From: Nocardia sp. NBC_00565
Lineage (GTDB): Bacteria > Actinomycetota > Actinomycetes > Mycobacteriales > Mycobacteriaceae
Length of the DNA: 64,000 nt
Direction of reading: 5' to 3'
Assembly (NCBI RefSeq): GCF_036345915.1
Contig: NZ_CP107785.1
Location: 4,898,001-4,962,000 of the forward strand
This document shows, one piece after another, positions 36,771-45,275 of the stretch. Both the position numbers and the translations under genes were made by a program. The stretch's first letter is position 1; each line of letters opens with the position of its first letter. The notes beneath the pieces were generated by a model. That model saw only the letters and a program-made list of their open reading frames with translations, did no database searches and was not told where the DNA came from.

Positions 36771-36954
36771 AACCCCCGCACCCCTTCGCACCCAATGCGC
36801 GCCCCCATAAGGGCTCCCGGCAAAAAGGACGAATCACCCAGGGGCCACGCCGAACTCCAGCAGGTCAATTGATCACCGCGCACTCGTGCAGGCAAACGTC
36901 GAGAGGCGGTCTGCATCAGCGCATTCTCGAACAACGCACCGGTCGATGGGGAGG

Positions 36955-37569
36955 TCACCATTCGATGCCTCGTTGGCCTTTGCGGCCTGTGTCCATGGGG
37001 TGTTTGATCTTGGTCATTTCAGTGACCAGGTCGGCGGCTTCGATCAGGGGTTGGGGAGCGTCTCGGCCGGTGATGACGACGTGTTGGTTGCCGGGGCGGT
37101 TGCGTAAGGTGTCGACGACCTCGTCGATGTCGACCCAGCCCCATTTGAGGGGGTAGGTGAATTCGTCGAGCACGTAGAAGCGGTGCTGCTCGGCCTTCAG
37201 CCTGCGCGCGATTTCCTGCCAGCCGGCGAGTGCGGCGGCGGCGTGGTCCTCGTCGCTGCCCTGCTTGCGGGTCCACGACCAGCCTTCGCCCATCTTGTGC
37301 CATTCGACCGGTCCGCCGGTACCGGTCTCCTCGTGCAGGCGACCGAGGGTGCGAAAAGCCGCCTCCTCCCCCACCTTCCACTTGGCGCTCTTCACGAACT
37401 GGAACACCGCGACATCGAATCCTTGATTCCACGCCCGCAGCGCCATCCCGAATGCGGCCGTCGACTTCCCCTTACCCGGTCCGGTATGCACCGCGAGCAC
37501 CGGCTGATTGCGCCGCTGCCGCGTGGTCAGGCCATCATCCGGAACCGTCTCCGGCACACCCTTAGGCAT
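36955..37569 (-). CDS. cobO: Cob(I)yrinic acid a,c-diamide adenosyltransferase
   Basis: 204 residues with the P-loop HTGPGKGKSTAAFGMALRA, the FQFVKSAKWKVGEE stretch and the C-terminal GRDAPQPLIEAADLVTEM region of the BtuR/CobO family. It attaches the 5'-deoxyadenosyl group to cobalt. ATG 37569 (MPKGVPETVPDDG) matches family starts; the ATG at 37590 adds seven residues. The start overlaps by 8 bp the end of the questionable repeat-containing frame upstream. Next downstream is cobB. Confidence 0.95.
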   Translation of the reverse strand: MPKGVPETVPDDGLTTRQRRNQPVLAVHTGPGKGKSTAAFGMALRAWNQGFDVAVFQFVKSAKWKVGEEAAFRTLGRLHEETGTGGPVEWHKMGEGWSWTRKQGSDEDHAAAALAGWQEIARRLKAEQHRFYVLDEFTYPLKWGWVDIDEVVDTLRNRPGNQHVVITGRDAPQPLIEAADLVTEMTKIKHPMDTGRKGQRGIEW

Positions 37570-38086
37570 CGAAACTCCTTGGTAATCCATCGATCAGCAC
37601 GCCCATGCCAACCCCGGCGACACCGCTGTTCACTGCACAATCGAGACTGATTCGACGCTCCGTAGTCAGCCCGAGCAGCGTCGTCACCGCGCCGAGCGTC
37701 GGTCGAAGCCCGGAACCACCGCCGACTGCTCTGCTTCGACGAACGGCGATCGCACCACCGCGATCAAGCGGTACCGGCGTCACGACGAACGTGCTCCGGT
37801 TCCCGAATACCGGTGACCCGCCGCAGGTTCGACTCGGGGTCGTTGCACCGGCACCATCAGCCAGCTCGGGCCGCGCCGACCAGACCGGACCGGCCTCACG
37901 ACCAACATGCACCGATTCCCCGAATACCAGAGGCCCACTACGGGTTCGACTCGGCGCAGTTGCGTCTCCACCATCAGCCAGCTCGGGTCGCATCGACCCG
38001 ACCGGACCGGCCTCACGACCAACATGCACCGATTCCCCGAATACCAGAGGCCCACTACGGGCTCGATGCGGGAGTTGGGTCGCCAC
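37562..38086 (-). CDS. Questionable ORF with 39-residue tandem repeats between chelatase and cobO
   Basis: A 174-codon frame fills the gap between the chelatase stop (38089) and cobO, ending 8 bp inside cobO. Its first half is two near-identical 39-residue units (RSGPLVFGESVHVGREAGPV plus a tail) encoded by a 117-bp tandem repeat, with a third decayed unit. The second half (AVGGGSGLRPTLGAVTTLLG and on) is not recognisable. Because 117 is a multiple of three, a repeat expansion could keep any frame open, so openness is weak evidence. The ATG start lies 2 bases after the chelatase stop. Confidence 0.3.
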   Translation of the reverse strand: MATQLPHRARSGPLVFGESVHVGREAGPVGSMRPELADGGDATAPSRTRSGPLVFGESVHVGREAGPVWSARPELADGAGATTPSRTCGGSPVFGNRSTFVVTPVPLDRGGAIAVRRSRAVGGGSGLRPTLGAVTTLLGLTTERRISLDCAVNSGVAGVGMGVLIDGLPRSFDA

Positions 38087-38120
38087 GATCAGGCGGCTCG
38101 GGTCGCATTGACCCGACCGG
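37778..38120. repeat. 117-bp tandem direct repeat, two full and two partial copies
   Basis: Full copies run from 37861 and from 37978 (each beginning CCAGCTCGGG); a diverged partial copy precedes them from about 37778 and another begins near 38095, inside the last codons of the chelatase gene. Copy 2 and the partial copy contain a hairpin CGGGTCG-CAT-CGACCCG (or close), degenerate in copy 1. The unit probably arose from the chelatase 3' end and its trailing sequence. Confidence 0.85.
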
Positions 38121-40233
38121 ATCCGGCGCGGACGATATCGGCGACCGAATCGCCGGTCAGCTCGCCGAGTTGGAGATAGCCGGCGCGCAGGGTGCGGGCC
38201 AGATCGGCGGCGAGGCCGAGGCGGATCATGCCGCGTTCGCAGTCGACGACGATGGACGTGATCGCCTCGTTGGCCAGCAGATTCGCGGCCGTACGGGCGC
38301 GGGGTACCGGGTCGACGCCGCCGGTGGCGCGGCCGTCGGTGAGCAGCACCAGCATCGGGCGGCGGCGCGGGTCGCGGACGCGTTCGCGGTGCACGACCTC
38401 ACGCGCCTTCAAAAGCCCTGCGGCGAGCGGGGTTTTGCCACCGGTGCGTATCCCGGACAGACGGCGCACCGCGATATCGACCGAGGAGGTCGGCGGCAGG
38501 ACGAGTTCGGCTTCCTGGCCGCGCACAGTGATCACGGCGACCTTGTCGCGCCGCTGGTAGGCGTCGCGCAGCAAGGCGACCACGGCGCCGGTGACCGCGG
38601 CGAGCCGGTCACGGGCCGCCATCGATCCGGAGGCGTCGACCACGAAGACGACCAGATTGCCTTCGCGCCCTTCGCGATACGCGCCACGCAGATCATCGGC
38701 AGCCAGCTTCAGCGGTCCGTCGGTGCGGCCGCGAGAACGCTGGTGCGGTGCGGCGGCGAAGACGGTGCCGAGCAGATGCAGGCCCGAGGCGGTATCTGTG
38801 CTGGAGCGGACGGTGCGCCCCTGCCGAGTCTGCGCTCGCGAACGGCGGCCCGCCGCACCCTCGCCGACGCCGGGGACCTCCCAACGAGGCGGTGTCACAA
38901 CGGATGTCGCGGGAGCAGCGGTGCGCCCTTCACGAGCGGGCCGTCCGCCACCGTTCGGCGAATCGGGGCCGCGGTCATCGGGACCACCATCGCCGGGACC
39001 GTCGCTCGAGCCGCCATTGTCGGGCGGGCTATCGTTCGCGCTGCCGTCGGCGGGCCCACGATTGTCCGGACCAACCTTGTCCGGCCCGTCTTTCGGCGAA
39101 CCACCACCGGGCCCACCGCTATCCGGGCCGTTGCCATCAGGATCGTCCTCGGGCCCCTGGTCGGCATTCGGCCGAGATCGACCCGGCGAATCCGTCCCGA
39201 ATTCATCACTCTCGCCGGAACTTTCGGACTCACGCGCCGCCTCTTCCCCAGCCGCGCGCATCGCCTCGTCCAACTGCTCTTCGCTGATCCCCGGCTCGTC
39301 GAAGGGATCCCGCCGCCGCCGATGCGGCAGCGCCAACTCGGCGGCAATGCGCACATCCTCTTCGGCCACCGCGGACGCACCACGCCAGGCCGCATGCGCG
39401 GTAGCGGTCCGCGCCACCACCAGATCCGCCCGCATCCCGTCCACATCGAACGACGCGCACAGCGCCGCGATCCGGCGCAGCTCCACATTGTCGAGCGCGA
39501 CCTCACCGACCCGATCGCGGGCCGTGAGAATCCGCTCGGCCACCGCCCGATCGGCGGCGGCATAGCGCCCGGCAAACCCGTCGGGGTCCGCCTCGTAATC
39601 CAGCCGACGGCGCACCACCGCCATCCGCACGTCCACATTCCGCGAGGCGGCGACGTCGACGGTGAGCCCGAACCGGTCCAGCAGCTGCGGACGCAGCTCG
39701 CCTTCCTCCGGATTCATGGTCCCTACCAGCACGAACCGCGCCGGATGCGAATGCGAGACCCCATCGCGCTCGATATGCACCCGCCCCATCGCCGCGGCGT
39801 CGAGCAACACATCCACCAGGTGGTCGTGCAGCAGGTTCACCTCGTCGACGTAGAGCACGCCGTGATGCGCGGCCGCCAGCAGTCCGGGCCGGAACGCCTG
39901 CTCGCCATCGCGCAGCACCCGCTCCAGATCCAGCGAACCGACCACCCGGTCTTCGGTAGCGCCCACCGGCAGCTCCACGAGCCGAGCCGGCCGCGCACCG
40001 GTCTCATCGACGACCGGCGGCAGCAACTGCGCGAGCGCCCGCACCACAGTCGATTTCGCGGTCCCCTTCTCCCCACGCACCAGCACGCCGCCGATCCCGG
40101 GATGTACCGCGCACAGGATCAACGCCAGCTGCAACCGCTCCTGCCCCACCACCGCGGAAAACGGAAATCCCGCGTCACCGTCGGCGCCTGGACGCGAACC
40201 GGTCAGCGAAGAGGCATGCGGCGCGGTTTCCAT
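38089..40233 (-). CDS. Magnesium/cobalt chelatase-like protein: fused AAA+ ATPase and VWA domains
   Basis: About 714 residues. Residues 20-340 are a ChlI/BchI-like AAA+ ATPase: Walker [10 protein letters not shown], Walker [12 protein letters not shown], and [20 protein letters not shown]. An acidic Asp/Pro/Gly-rich linker (about 340-470) leads to a ChlD-like VWA domain with the MIDAS motif [13 protein letters not shown] and [11 protein letters not shown]. Such ChlI-ChlD fusions sit beside cobO/cobB in actinomycetes (Rv2850c) and are thought to act in metal insertion with CobN or as a MoxR-like chaperone; a cobaltochelatase role is inference. ATG 40233 chosen; GTG 40248 is an alternative. Confidence 0.9.
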   Translation of the reverse strand: METAPHASSLTGSRPGADGDAGFPFSAVVGQERLQLALILCAVHPGIGGVLVRGEKGTAKSTVVRALAQLLPPVVDETGARPARLVELPVGATEDRVVGSLDLERVLRDGEQAFRPGLLAAAHHGVLYVDEVNLLHDHLVDVLLDAAAMGRVHIERDGVSHSHPARFVLVGTMNPEEGELRPQLLDRFGLTVDVAASRNVDVRMAVVRRRLDYEADPDGFAGRYAAADRAVAERILTARDRVGEVALDNVELRRIAALCASFDVDGMRADLVVARTATAHAAWRGASAVAEEDVRIAAELALPHRRRRDPFDEPGISEEQLDEAMRAAGEEAARESESSGESDEFGTDSPGRSRPNADQGPEDDPDGNGPDSGGPGGGSPKDGPDKVGPDNRGPADGSANDSPPDNGGSSDGPGDGGPDDRGPDSPNGGGRPAREGRTAAPATSVVTPPRWEVPGVGEGAAGRRSRAQTRQGRTVRSSTDTASGLHLLGTVFAAAPHQRSRGRTDGPLKLAADDLRGAYREGREGNLVVFVVDASGSMAARDRLAAVTGAVVALLRDAYQRRDKVAVITVRGQEAELVLPPTSSVDIAVRRLSGIRTGGKTPLAAGLLKAREVVHRERVRDPRRRPMLVLLTDGRATGGVDPVPRARTAANLLANEAITSIVVDCERGMIRLGLAADLARTLRAGYLQLGELTGDSVADIVRAGSGRVNATRAA

Positions 40234-40450
40234 ATGGGACAGTGACACGCCCCAACTCTATTCGCGCCAGAACCGCCCGCCAGCAGCACCCTCCACCGGC
40301 CCGAACAACGCCCGTCGACCCGCAAGCCCCTCGCGCAACCCCGGCTGCCTGTCAATCGGCACCCCGCGCCCAGACCTGAGCCCGCACCGCCTACCGCGCA
40401 TCGCAGCTCAGCGCCCCGTCGCATCCCCAGCGACCGCCTTTACAGAAGTC

Positions 40451-40750
40451 GAGGTAGCTGCTGAATATTCGACGAGTCGAACACACACCGCCCACACCGG
40501 ACGCGCTCGGCAAAAGCCCACGGCAGACGCACCTCGCAGGCTGCGTCTGCGCGCAAGCGACCGCTCACACAGGCTGCAACCTATTGCGAGGTAGCTACTA
40601 AATATGCGACGAGTCGAACACACACCGCCCGCACCGGAACGCCGCGCTGCGCAAAGCCGGTGGCAGGCCCACCTCTCAGGCCCGCGTCTGCGCAACGACC
40701 GCCTCACACAAGCCGCAACCAATGCGAGGCGCTCGTGGCTATGCGACAGC
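40451..40750. repeat. 137-bp tandem direct repeat upstream of the chelatase-cob operon
   Basis: Copies begin GAGGTAGCT at 40451 and at 40588 (137 bp apart) and a decayed third begins at 40726. Each contains GACGAGTCGAACACACACCG. Copy 1 has a 14-bp inverted repeat TTCGAC-GA-GTCGAA at 40468-40481, changed at one position in copy 2. The 527-bp gap 40249-40775 holds this and nothing else I recognise; I searched for a cobalamin riboswitch and did not see one. Confidence 0.8.
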
Positions 40751-40775
40751 CCGAATCCGTCCTGAGCGGTTGGAA

Positions 40776-41225
40776 CTAGCCCTTGCGCATGGGCAAATGC
40801 ATGATGCCGTCGTCTTCGAACTCTTCGCCGTCGGGCTTGAACCCGAACTTGGCGTACATGTCGACCAGGTACGTCTGCGCGTTCAGGCGCACCGTCGACG
40901 AGCCCGCCTCGGCGAGCGCGGCCTGCACCAAACGGGTGGTGTACCCGTGCCCGCGGGCCGGAACCGCGGTGCACAACCGGCCGATGCGGAACGACTTCAC
41001 CCCGTTGTCGTGCTCCTCGCACAGGCGCAGCGTGCAAATGACCTCGCCCTCGTCATCGAGCCAGAAATGCCGCGTCTCCGGCAGCAGGTCGAGACCGTCC
41101 AGCTCCGGATACGCGCATTTCTGCTCGACGACAAAGACTTGGACGCGAAGTTTCAACAGCTGATACAGCGTGGCGGTGTCGAGATCGAGCGCCCAGGACC
41201 GTTTGAGTGCAACCGTTGACATCAT
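40776..41225 (-). CDS. GNAT family N-acetyltransferase (ElaA-like)
   Basis: 149 residues with the GNAT core: LYQLLKLRVQVFVVEQKCAYPE at the start (split LRVQVFVVEQ as in ElaA), RIGRLCTAVPARGHGYTTRL as the acetyl-CoA-binding loop, and VRLNAQTYLVDMYAKFGFKP near the end. The acceptor is unknown. Two adjacent ATGs (41225, 41222) are possible. It follows mqo by 18 bases, so the two are probably cotranscribed, matching the Rv2851c-Rv2852c order. Confidence 0.9.
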   Translation of the reverse strand: MMSTVALKRSWALDLDTATLYQLLKLRVQVFVVEQKCAYPELDGLDLLPETRHFWLDDEGEVICTLRLCEEHDNGVKSFRIGRLCTAVPARGHGYTTRLVQAALAEAGSSTVRLNAQTYLVDMYAKFGFKPDGEEFEDDGIMHLPMRKG

Positions 41226-41243
41226 CGCGTCTTGCTATCACAA

Positions 41244-42758
41244 TTACGCGGTCGGCGCGACCGCTACGTGCTCAGACGTGTTGTCCGACACGCCGTTCAG
41301 GTTCAGGGTTTTGGTCGACCAATCCCAGACTTCCCGGAACAGCGCCTGGTTCTCCGAGAGCTTCACGCCCAGCGAGGGCACCATTTCCTTCAGCTTCGGC
41401 GTCCAGTCCGCGTACTCGCGCGGGAAGCAGCGCGCCAGCACGTCGATCATGGCGCTCACACCGGTCGACGCGCCCGGCGACGCACCGAGCAGACCGGCGA
41501 TGGTGCCATCCTCGGCGGCGATGACCGCGGTGCCGAACTCGAGTACACCGCCCGCGCCCTTGCGCCGGATCACCTGCACGCGCTGGCCCGCGGTGATCAG
41601 CTCCCAGTCGTGGCCGTCCGCGCGCGGAATGAACTCCGAGAGGGTTTCCACCTTGCCCGCCTGGGACTTGAGCAGCTCACTGACCAGGTACTTGGTCAGA
41701 CCGAGTTCCGTCACGCCGACACCGAGCAGCGAGAAGAGGTTGTTCGGCTTGACCGACTTGAACAGGTCGGTCAGCTTCCCGTCCTTCAGGAACTTCGGCG
41801 TCCACCCGGCGTACGGGCCGAACAGCAGCCCGGGCCGCCCCTTGATCACGCGAGTGTCCAAGTGCGGCACCGACATCGGCGGCGCGCCGACGGCGGCCTT
41901 GCCGTACACCTTGGCCTGGTGCTGCTGGATCAGCGCGGGATTGGTGCAGCGGAAGAACTGACCGCTGACCGGGAACCCACCGAAGCCGTTGGCCTCCTTG
42001 ATGCCGGACTTCTGCAGCAGCGGCAACGCACCGCCACCCGCGCCGACGAAGACGAATTTGCTGATGAGCGTGCGGGTTCGGCGCGTACGCAGATTGCGCA
42101 CCTGCACCAGCCAGGAGCCGTCGGCCTGCTTGGTCAGGTTGCGCACCTCGTGGCCGAACGCCAGATCCGCACCCGAGCGACCGAGGTAGGCCAGCAATTC
42201 GCTGGTGAGCGAACCGAAGTCGATATCGGTGCCGTAGTCGGTCCAGTTCAACGCGATCGGATCGGAGAAGTCGCGACCGCGCGCCATCAGCGGTAGTCGC
42301 CGCGCGAACTCATCGGGTGCGTCGATGTACTCCATGCCCTCGAACAGCGGATGCCGTGACAGCGCCTCGTAGCGCTTGCGCAGGTAGTCCACGTTGTCCG
42401 CACCGTGCACAAAGCTGACGTGCGGGATCGGGTTGATGAACGCGGACGGGTCATCGAGGATGCCGTTCTCCACGCCGTAGGACCAGAACTGGCGCGACAC
42501 CTGGAAGCGCTCGTTGATGTCGATGGCCTTGCTGATATCGACCGAGCCGTCCGGATTCTGCGGGCTGTAGTTCAGTTCGCATAGCGCCGAATGTCCGGTA
42601 CCCGCGTTGTTCCACGGATCGCTGCTCTCGGCGGCGGCGGCGTCGAGCCGCTCGAACAGGGAGATCGACCAATCCGGCTGCAGCTGCCGAAGCAGTGCGC
42701 CGAGGGTGGCACTCATGATCCCGGCACCGATGAGTACTACATCGGTCTTTTCAGTCAT
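41244..42758 (-). CDS. mqo: Malate:quinone oxidoreductase
   Basis: 504 residues. The FAD-binding motif [20 protein letters not shown] is at the N-terminus, with the family signatures [25 protein letters not shown] and [16 protein letters not shown]. This peripheral membrane flavoprotein oxidises malate to oxaloacetate and passes electrons to menaquinone. ATG 42758 fits the family start ([13 protein letters not shown]); GTG 42773 adds five residues and has an AAGGAAG about 10 bases upstream. Confidence 0.97.
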   Translation of the reverse strand: MTEKTDVVLIGAGIMSATLGALLRQLQPDWSISLFERLDAAAAESSDPWNNAGTGHSALCELNYSPQNPDGSVDISKAIDINERFQVSRQFWSYGVENGILDDPSAFINPIPHVSFVHGADNVDYLRKRYEALSRHPLFEGMEYIDAPDEFARRLPLMARGRDFSDPIALNWTDYGTDIDFGSLTSELLAYLGRSGADLAFGHEVRNLTKQADGSWLVQVRNLRTRRTRTLISKFVFVGAGGGALPLLQKSGIKEANGFGGFPVSGQFFRCTNPALIQQHQAKVYGKAAVGAPPMSVPHLDTRVIKGRPGLLFGPYAGWTPKFLKDGKLTDLFKSVKPNNLFSLLGVGVTELGLTKYLVSELLKSQAGKVETLSEFIPRADGHDWELITAGQRVQVIRRKGAGGVLEFGTAVIAAEDGTIAGLLGASPGASTGVSAMIDVLARCFPREYADWTPKLKEMVPSLGVKLSENQALFREVWDWSTKTLNLNGVSDNTSEHVAVAPTA

Positions 42759-43010
42759 GGCAGCGTTCGGCACGGGTAGATCGACTTCCTTGTCCTTCTG
42801 CGCACGCCCACCCCCACGGTGGGCCTGCTGGGCACGGGCGCTATGTGGTTGTTGCGAGTCCTGCGTGACTCGGCGGGGAGTAGGTTACCCGCCGTTCACC
42901 TAACGCCAATTGTGCACCTCACCTGTTCGAAGACCAGCAAGGAACTTGCCGAATGTGACATAGATTCCTTCCGGCGTTCGATCTTCGAATCGGCCCTGAC
43001 GTCGCTGATC

Positions 43011-43041
43011 CTTTCGAGTGACCTGCAAGCAGTCACTACGG
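43011..43041 (+). repeat. Dispersed hairpin repeat copy with compensatory stem changes
   Basis: CTTTCGAGTGACCTGCAAGC continues AGTCAC, so the stem is GTGA-(C)-CTGC-AA-GCAG-TCAC. Relative to the other copies both outer arms changed together (GCGA/TCGC to GTGA/TCAC), preserving pairing. It lies 18-48 bp upstream of the hydrolase start codon, within the 300-bp mqo/hydrolase divergent gap. I see nothing else in that gap. Confidence 0.75.
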
Positions 43042-43048
43042 TTAGATT
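43019..43048 (+). promoter_or_regulatory. Candidate promoter of the alpha/beta hydrolase, -35 inside the repeat
   Basis: GTGACC (43019-43024), an 18-base spacer and TAGATT (43043-43048) resemble a sigma-A-type promoter. The predicted start site would be at about 43055-43057, essentially at the GTG-ATG start codons, giving a leaderless mRNA. The -35 lies in the left arm of the hairpin repeat. Confidence 0.4.
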
Positions 43049-43058
43049 GGTCCTTGTG

Positions 43059-44111
43059 ATGAACGAAAGCCCGCTCAGCGTGTCCGATATCACGGCCCCC
43101 GCAGTCGAGCGCTGGCAGCCGGATGTCCTCGGCGCGGGCTATGAGCAGCGGACCTTGCCACTGGGCCCGGATCCCGACGGCGAGGGCGATGCGGTGGCGA
43201 CCCTGGTTCGCTACACCCCGGATACCGCCGCCGCGACCGAGCCCGCCGTGCTGTACGTGCACGGGTTCACCGACTACTTCTTCCAGCAGCATCTCGCCGA
43301 ACACTTCGCGAGCCGCGGACATCGCTTCTACGCACTCGATCTGCGTAAGTGCGGACGCTCCCTGCGCGACGGCCAGACACCGCACTACGTGACCGATCTG
43401 GCGCTCTACGACGCCGAACTGAACGAATCGCTGCGTATCGTCCACGAAGAGGCGGGCGAGCACGTGCTGCTGGTCGCGCATTCGACCGGTGGGCTGATCG
43501 TGCCGCTCTGGCTGGACCGGCTCAACAAGGCGAAGGGCACCGCCGCGTCGGGCATCACCGGCCTCGTGCTCAACAGCCCCTGGTTCGACCTGCAGGGCCC
43601 GTCGTACTATCGGACCGTCGGCACCCCGGTGATCAAGGCGCTCGGCCGCTTCCGGTCGATGTTCGAGCTACCCGGCGGGAAGATCAGCTCCTACGGTGAC
43701 AGCCTGCACCACAGCGCGGCGGGCGAATGGGACTACAACCTGGACTGGAAGCCCCTGGAGGGATTCCCGGTCAAATTCGGCTGGCTGCGCGCGATCCGCA
43801 CCGGGCACGCGAAACTGCAGTCCGGTCTGTCGGTCGGCGTGCCCGCGCTGATCCTGCGTTCGCGCATCACGAAGTTCGCGCGCCAGTACGGTCCGGCCGT
43901 CGACGTGGCCGACGCGGTGCTCGATGTCAGGCAGATTCAGCGCTGGTCGGGCTGCCTGGGCGATCGGACCAATATCGTGCCGATCGACGGCGCGCGCCAC
44001 GATGTCTTCCTGTCCTCGGCCGAACCGCTGGCCAAAGCCTTCGCCGAACTCGACAGCTGGCTGGACTGGCTGGGGGTGTTCCGTAAGAAGTCACCAGAGA
44101 CTGGTGCGTAG
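43059..44111 (+). CDS. Alpha/beta hydrolase (Rv2854-like)
   Basis: 350 residues with a lysophospholipase-type alpha/beta hydrolase fold: VLYVHGFTDYFFQ forms the oxyanion strand, LLVAHSTGGLIVPLW carries the nucleophile Ser, and PIDGARHDVFLS carries the His. No signal peptide. Substrate unknown; monoacylglycerol lipase-like activity is plausible. ATG 43059 (or GTG 43056) follows a TAGATT box closely, suggesting a leaderless mRNA. Its 3' end overlaps the convergent next gene by 21 bp. Confidence 0.88.
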   Translation: MNESPLSVSDITAPAVERWQPDVLGAGYEQRTLPLGPDPDGEGDAVATLVRYTPDTAAATEPAVLYVHGFTDYFFQQHLAEHFASRGHRFYALDLRKCGRSLRDGQTPHYVTDLALYDAELNESLRIVHEEAGEHVLLVAHSTGGLIVPLWLDRLNKAKGTAASGITGLVLNSPWFDLQGPSYYRTVGTPVIKALGRFRSMFELPGGKISSYGDSLHHSAAGEWDYNLDWKPLEGFPVKFGWLRAIRTGHAKLQSGLSVGVPALILRSRITKFARQYGPAVDVADAVLDVRQIQRWSGCLGDRTNIVPIDGARHDVFLSSAEPLAKAFAELDSWLDWLGVFRKKSPETGA

Positions 44112-44654
44112 CACGATCTCGGTGGCCAGTTCGTGGTCGGCCTCGGTCGCCACATTGTCGACGTCGATCTGCACGACGCGGAATTCGCCGTAGACGAAGC
44201 GGCCGGAGGCGTCGGCCACCGAGCGCGCCAGGTTCTTGGTGACCAACACCGTCGCGGCGACCTCCACCGGCCGGCAGCTGGGGTCCACAACCGTGCCGTC
44301 GGCGGCCGGAACCGCCGGATGTCCACGATCGGCGACCACAAGGCTGATGAAGCGTCCGAAACCGCCCGCGCAGACCTGCCAGGCCAGCTCCGCGCCCGCC
44401 CCGCGCCCGGCGACGTTCACCCACGGGACGCCGAGCTCGTCGAGGATGGCGTGCACGCCCGCCGGATCCAGGTCCGCTACCGATTCCACCGCTATGGTGC
44501 GCAGGTCCGAAGTGTGCAGTCGCGCACATACCTGGTCGTAGACGTCGACCGGATCACCGGCGTCGGGCAACAGCAGCACGCTGTGCCGAGATTCCGGGCC
44601 GTCGACCCGCACGGTCCAAGCCCGGTCACCGACCGTGATCCGCCGAGATTTCAT
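44091..44654 (-). CDS. Alpha/beta-hydrolase-fold protein lacking a nucleophile Ser
   Basis: 187 residues from ATG 44654 (MKSRRITVGDRAWTVRVDG). HSVLLLPDAGDPVDVYDQV resembles the hydrolase strand-3/oxyanion region and VNVAGRGAGAELAWQV sits where the nucleophile elbow should be, but reads G-R-G-A-G, with Gly or Ala instead of Ser. No other catalytic residue is obvious. It is probably a non-catalytic hydrolase-fold protein, or one using a different site. It converges on and overlaps the active-looking hydrolase on the other strand. Confidence 0.6.
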   Translation of the reverse strand: MKSRRITVGDRAWTVRVDGPESRHSVLLLPDAGDPVDVYDQVCARLHTSDLRTIAVESVADLDPAGVHAILDELGVPWVNVAGRGAGAELAWQVCAGGFGRFISLVVADRGHPAVPAADGTVVDPSCRPVEVAATVLVTKNLARSVADASGRFVYGEFRVVQIDVDNVATEADHELATEIVLRTSLW

Positions 44655-44710
44655 GCCGGAGTACGGTACACGCCTCGGTTGAACGGAACCGCGTGTCAGT
44701 GGCACGCGAG

Positions 44711-44994
44711 TCAGGAAAGCAAACGCATTCCGGTGTTTTTCGCGGCGGCGCGGTCGAAGGTGACGGTGAGATCACATCCGGATTCCAGGGGCCGAGCATC
44801 ACGCCGGCTACCGTCTCGGCGTCCTGATGGTAGCGGTGCCGCAGCGCCCAGTGGACCTGGGTGAGCACCGTCACTGTCGGGTAGCCGGGTCTGCTCTTAC
44901 TGAGCCCTTCGATCGCCATATCGGCGCGTTCGTATTGCACCGGATCGTCGTGGGTGAAGTAGCGGATCAGGACATTCGTATCGGGACAGATCAC
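44711..44994 (-). pseudogene. Decayed PIN-domain toxin (VapC-like)
   Basis: From GTG 44994 the sequence reads VICPDTNVLIRYFTHDDPVQ with the first PIN acidic residue (DTN), then VLTQVHWALRHRYHQDAETV with the second conserved acidic region. After about 72 codons the frame changes: the C-terminal motif CDLTVTFDRAAAKNTGMRLL ending TGA at 44711 is in another frame. The middle, about 40-50 residues with the remaining acidic residues, is missing. Length (284 bp) and lost active-site residues make it non-functional. Confidence 0.75.
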
Positions 44995-45239
44995 GGTCGC
45001 ATCCCCTTGGCCGCGCCCCCGCGATGGCATCGTCCCTTTCGACCGGGGTGACCGGGGCGCCGTCCCAGTCGATGGCACCCTCGAGCGACTGACCGTTCGT
45101 GTCTCCGGCACCGGTCGTGGGTGGCGTTCCGGGTAGGAACAAAGGCAACCTGGATCCCGGCCCGCAAGCCAGTGGCAACTCGAACGTTGACCGGGATGGT
45201 GATCTGGCCCTTGTAGAACGGATTGCCATTGGGCGTCAA
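44991..45239 (-). pseudogene. Decayed AbrB/SpoVT-type antitoxin
   Basis: From TTG 45239 the frame reads MTPNGNPFYKGQITIPVNVR, the start of an AbrB swapped-hairpin antitoxin, up to AGIQVAFVPT. The rest of an antitoxin (SLEGAIDWDGAPVTPVERDD) is in the next frame, and the end (GAAKGMRP) returns to the first, so two frameshifts are needed. Its stop overlaps the GTG of the PIN toxin (GTGA), the usual vapB-vapC arrangement. The operon is thus a recognisable but dead type II toxin-antitoxin pair. Confidence 0.7.
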
Positions 45240-45275
45240 CGCCTTTCGGCGCGGCGTGCCGGCGGATGTGGCGTG

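Noticed and set aside
36771..36954. Regulatory element between cobO and cobB
   Set aside because: I looked for hairpins and palindromes and found none stronger than expected at this GC content.
37813..40245. An 810-codon plus-strand frame opposite the chelatase
   Set aside because: Same artefact: it mirrors the AAA-VWA gene and has biased composition (His/Arg/Asp-rich) with no recognisable domain.
40249..40775. Cobalamin riboswitch before the chelatase-cob operon
   Set aside because: Expected by function, but I could not find the conserved B12-box or flanking helices on the minus strand. A covariance-model search would decide.
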